Below are positions 62,165 to 64,000 of a DNA stretch of 64,000 bases, piece after piece. The DNA lies in assembly GCA_030065095.1 (NCBI GenBank), contig JASJDP010000013.1, forward strand, positions 1 to 64,000, written 5' to 3'. The stretch comes from Rhodobacter sp. (GTDB taxonomy: Bacteria; Pseudomonadota; Alphaproteobacteria; Rhodobacterales; Rhodobacteraceae). Positions within the stretch are counted from its first letter, which is position 1. Every line of letters begins with the position of its first letter. Below the pieces are notes generated by a model. That model was not told the origin of the DNA. It did not search any database and saw only the letters and a list, made by a program, of their open reading frames with translations. The position numbers and the translations under genes are program-made.

Positions 62165-63580
62165 CTATCCCTCCGCCAGAACCGCCCCGGGGTTCATGAT
62201 CCCGCCCGGGTCGAGTGCGGCCTTGATCGCCCGCATCGCCGCCAGCTTCGCCGGATCGCCGTAGCGCGCCAGATCGGCCGCCTTCAGCCGGCCGATGCCG
62301 TGCTCGGCGCTGATCGACCCGCCCATTTCATTCACCAGGTCATGCACGGCACGCTGCACGCCGGCCTTTTCGCCCAGACGCTCGGCCTTCGTCTGACCGG
62401 GCAGCGGAAACACGTTGTAGTGTAGATTGCCATCGCCGAGATGCCCAAAGCAGTTGATCCGGAAATCGCCCAACGCGCCCAGCATCTCCCCGCCTCGGGC
62501 GATGAACTCGGGCACCAGCCCCAGCGGCAACGAAATGTCATGCGAGGATATCGCGCCAATCAGCCGGTTCGCCGCCGGGATCGATTCACGGACCGTCCAG
62601 AATGCCTGCCGTTGCGCGTCGGAATGCGCCACGACGCCGTCGCTGACCAGACCGCGCTCGTAGGCCTCCGAAAACAGCCCTTCCAATGCCGCCTCGGGAT
62701 CCTGTCCTGCCGAGAGGCCGAGGTCGACCAGGACAAGCCAGTCCGGCGCCGCGGCAAAGGGCAGCCGCACCTGCGGCATCGTTTCGGCCAGAAACCGCAA
62801 TCCCATGCCGCTGATCAGCTCGAACGCCGATACCCCCTCGCCGATCCGCTGACCCGCCAGCGCCAGCAGCGACAGCGCCGCCGCCGGCGACGGCACAACG
62901 ATCAGCGCCGCGCCCTCTGCGGCGGGTCTGGGAAAGAGCCGCAGGCTGGCCGCGGTGATCACTCCCAGCGTACCCTCCGACCCGATCAGCAGGTTCTTCA
63001 GGTCATAGCCGGTGTTGTCCTTGCGCAGCCGCTTCAACCCATGCCAGACCGACCCGTCCGGCAGCACCGCCTCCAGCCCCAGGCACAGATCGCGCGCGTT
63101 GCCGTAGCGCAAGACGTTCACACCCCCGGCATTTGTCGCCAAAAGCCCGCCGATCCGGGCCGAGCCCTGCGACGCCAGGGTCAGCGGAAACAGCCGCCCG
63201 GCCTGCTCGGCCGCTGCCTGCACATTGGCCAGGATCGCCCCGGCCTCGGCCACCAGCACGTTTTCGTCCGGATAGACGGCCCGAACCGCCGTCATCCGCT
63301 CCAGCGACAGGACCACGGGCATCGGCCCCTCGGGCGCCACCTGACCGGCCACCAACCCGGTACCGCCGCCATAGGGCACCACGGGCACGCTTGCCGCCCC
63401 CGCCGCGCGGATCACCGCGGCGACCTCGTCCGCCGACGCCGGGGCCACGACCAGCCCCGCCCGCCCGCGATGGGTGCCGCGCGGCTCTTCCAGATAGGTG
63501 GCGGCGACGTCGCGAAACGCGGCCCCGGGCAAGACCTGGCGCAGGGATGCCTCGAAGCCGGATGTGACGGAATTCAGCAT
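62165..63580 (-). CDS. FAD-binding oxidase, GlcD/D-2-hydroxyacid dehydrogenase type
   Basis: A 471-residue flavoenzyme. PCMH-type FAD domain with VVPYGGGTGLVAGQ, LASQGSARIGGLLATNAGG and LLIGSEGTLGVITAASLRLF; a C-terminal FAD-oxidase domain with NCFGHLGDGNLHYNVFP and GSISAEHGIGRLK, whose His/Glu belong to the metal/substrate site. It oxidises D-lactate, D-2-hydroxyglutarate or glycolate; the substrate is not decidable here. Confidence 0.92.
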   Translation of the reverse strand: MLNSVTSGFEASLRQVLPGAAFRDVAATYLEEPRGTHRGRAGLVVAPASADEVAAVIRAAGAASVPVVPYGGGTGLVAGQVAPEGPMPVVLSLERMTAVRAVYPDENVLVAEAGAILANVQAAAEQAGRLFPLTLASQGSARIGGLLATNAGGVNVLRYGNARDLCLGLEAVLPDGSVWHGLKRLRKDNTGYDLKNLLIGSEGTLGVITAASLRLFPRPAAEGAALIVVPSPAAALSLLALAGQRIGEGVSAFELISGMGLRFLAETMPQVRLPFAAAPDWLVLVDLGLSAGQDPEAALEGLFSEAYERGLVSDGVVAHSDAQRQAFWTVRESIPAANRLIGAISSHDISLPLGLVPEFIARGGEMLGALGDFRINCFGHLGDGNLHYNVFPLPGQTKAERLGEKAGVQRAVHDLVNEMGGSISAEHGIGRLKAADLARYGDPAKLAAMRAIKAALDPGGIMNPGAVLAEG

Positions 63581-63616
63581 GACCGGGGAAGATCACGCAA
63601 AGGGGGACGGCGCAAG

Positions 63617-64000
63617 TCAGTCGTCGAAGACCGGCAGATAGCGCGGCTCAAGCACCACGACCGTCGGCCGCGATGGCAGGGTCCGCAGCGATACCAGGTA
63701 CTCCGACGTCCCGGGCCGCTGCACATCGAACTCGTCCGCCATTTCGGCCACGAACCGGTCCAGCGTCGCGCGCCCGAACCAATGCATCGGGATCACCACC
63801 GAGGATTTCAGCCGCTTCAGGATCTTCACGATCACCGGTGTCGGCAGGGTCAGCCCGCCGTCAACGGCCGCCATCACCACATCGACCCGGCCAAGGGCGG
63901 CATACTGCTCGTCCGAGGGCTCGTGATGCAGATGCCCCAGATGGCCGATGCACAGCCCCTCGGCCTCGAAGACGAAGATCGAATTGCCGTTCCGTTCGAC
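63617..64000 (-). CDS. MBL-fold metal-dependent hydrolase, C-terminal part
   Basis: The last 127 residues of a gene running off the window. Visible: FVFEAEGLCIGHLGHLHHEP, VVMAAVDGGLTLPTPVIVKI and SSVVIPMHWFGRATLDRFVA, the C-terminal half of the UlaG-like metallo-beta-lactamase fold, with likely metal histidines. The N-terminal HxHxDH motif would lie beyond base 64000. Substrate unknown. Confidence 0.8.
   Translation of the reverse strand, partial: VERNGNSIFVFEAEGLCIGHLGHLHHEPSDEQYAALGRVDVVMAAVDGGLTLPTPVIVKILKRLKSSVVIPMHWFGRATLDRFVAEMADEFDVQRPGTSEYLVSLRTLPSRPTVVVLEPRYLPVFDD

Overview
This 64 kb window is high-GC alphaproteobacterial DNA, most likely from a phototrophic member of the Rhodobacteraceae. 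The host evidence is the nrdR-ribD and ribE-ribBA-ribH-nusB order, the yajC-secD-secF-(Mth938-like)-ccmA-ccmB block, a RibBA whose GTP cyclohydrolase half lacks its metal cysteines, and a BciA-type 8-vinyl reductase of (bacterio)chlorophyll synthesis. No rRNA, tRNA or CRISPR array was seen.

Layout. 1-106 is the end of an IS3-like element cut by the window edge. 729-2034 (minus) is a three-gene ECF sigma operon. About 2.6-14.3 kb is the regulatory and early module of a Mu-like transposable phage: two XRE regulators, a reverse-strand gene, then a tightly overlapping rightward operon (small early genes, ParB-like protein, MuA-type DDE transposase, MuB-type ATPase, DUF3164 protein, GemA, Mor-like activators). 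No head, tail or lysis genes follow. Four copies of a 15-bp operator (ATGCACATTGTGCAT type) sit before the first XRE gene and over the predicted early promoter.

14.3-17 kb is AT-richer accessory DNA with small secreted proteins and a PadR pair. 17.2-26.6 kb (minus) is a compact seven-gene operon: an XRE-DNA methyltransferase fusion, a second Zn-ribbon methyltransferase, an excisionase-type HTH protein, a PLD-nuclease/SF2-helicase fusion, a 66-aa protein, a DndD/Rad50-like ATPase and a 123-aa protein. It looks like a modification-linked anti-phage system that I cannot match to a named type, and it is my main candidate for something undescribed. An IS91-family pair (recombinase and transposase) and an IS1182-like element with a nonsense codon close the island at about 31.5 kb.

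32-64 kb is mostly core chromosome: nrdR, the riboflavin genes split by a reverse-strand capsule block (kpsC, an OPX lipoprotein, kpsS), nusB, ccmBA, secFD-yajC, serS, a Cache-domain membrane protein without an output domain, ptsP, a MarR/cytochrome b561 pair, a flavin reductase, a sulfotransferase and GT61 glycosyltransferase, a flavodoxin, mtnP, a small RHH regulator with a divergent 39-codon gene, apt, bciA, a GlcD-type oxidase and a partial MBL hydrolase. Four copies of a ~250-bp palindromic element with terminal inverted repeats (42.0, 54.1, 58.2 and 61.9 kb) lie between these genes.
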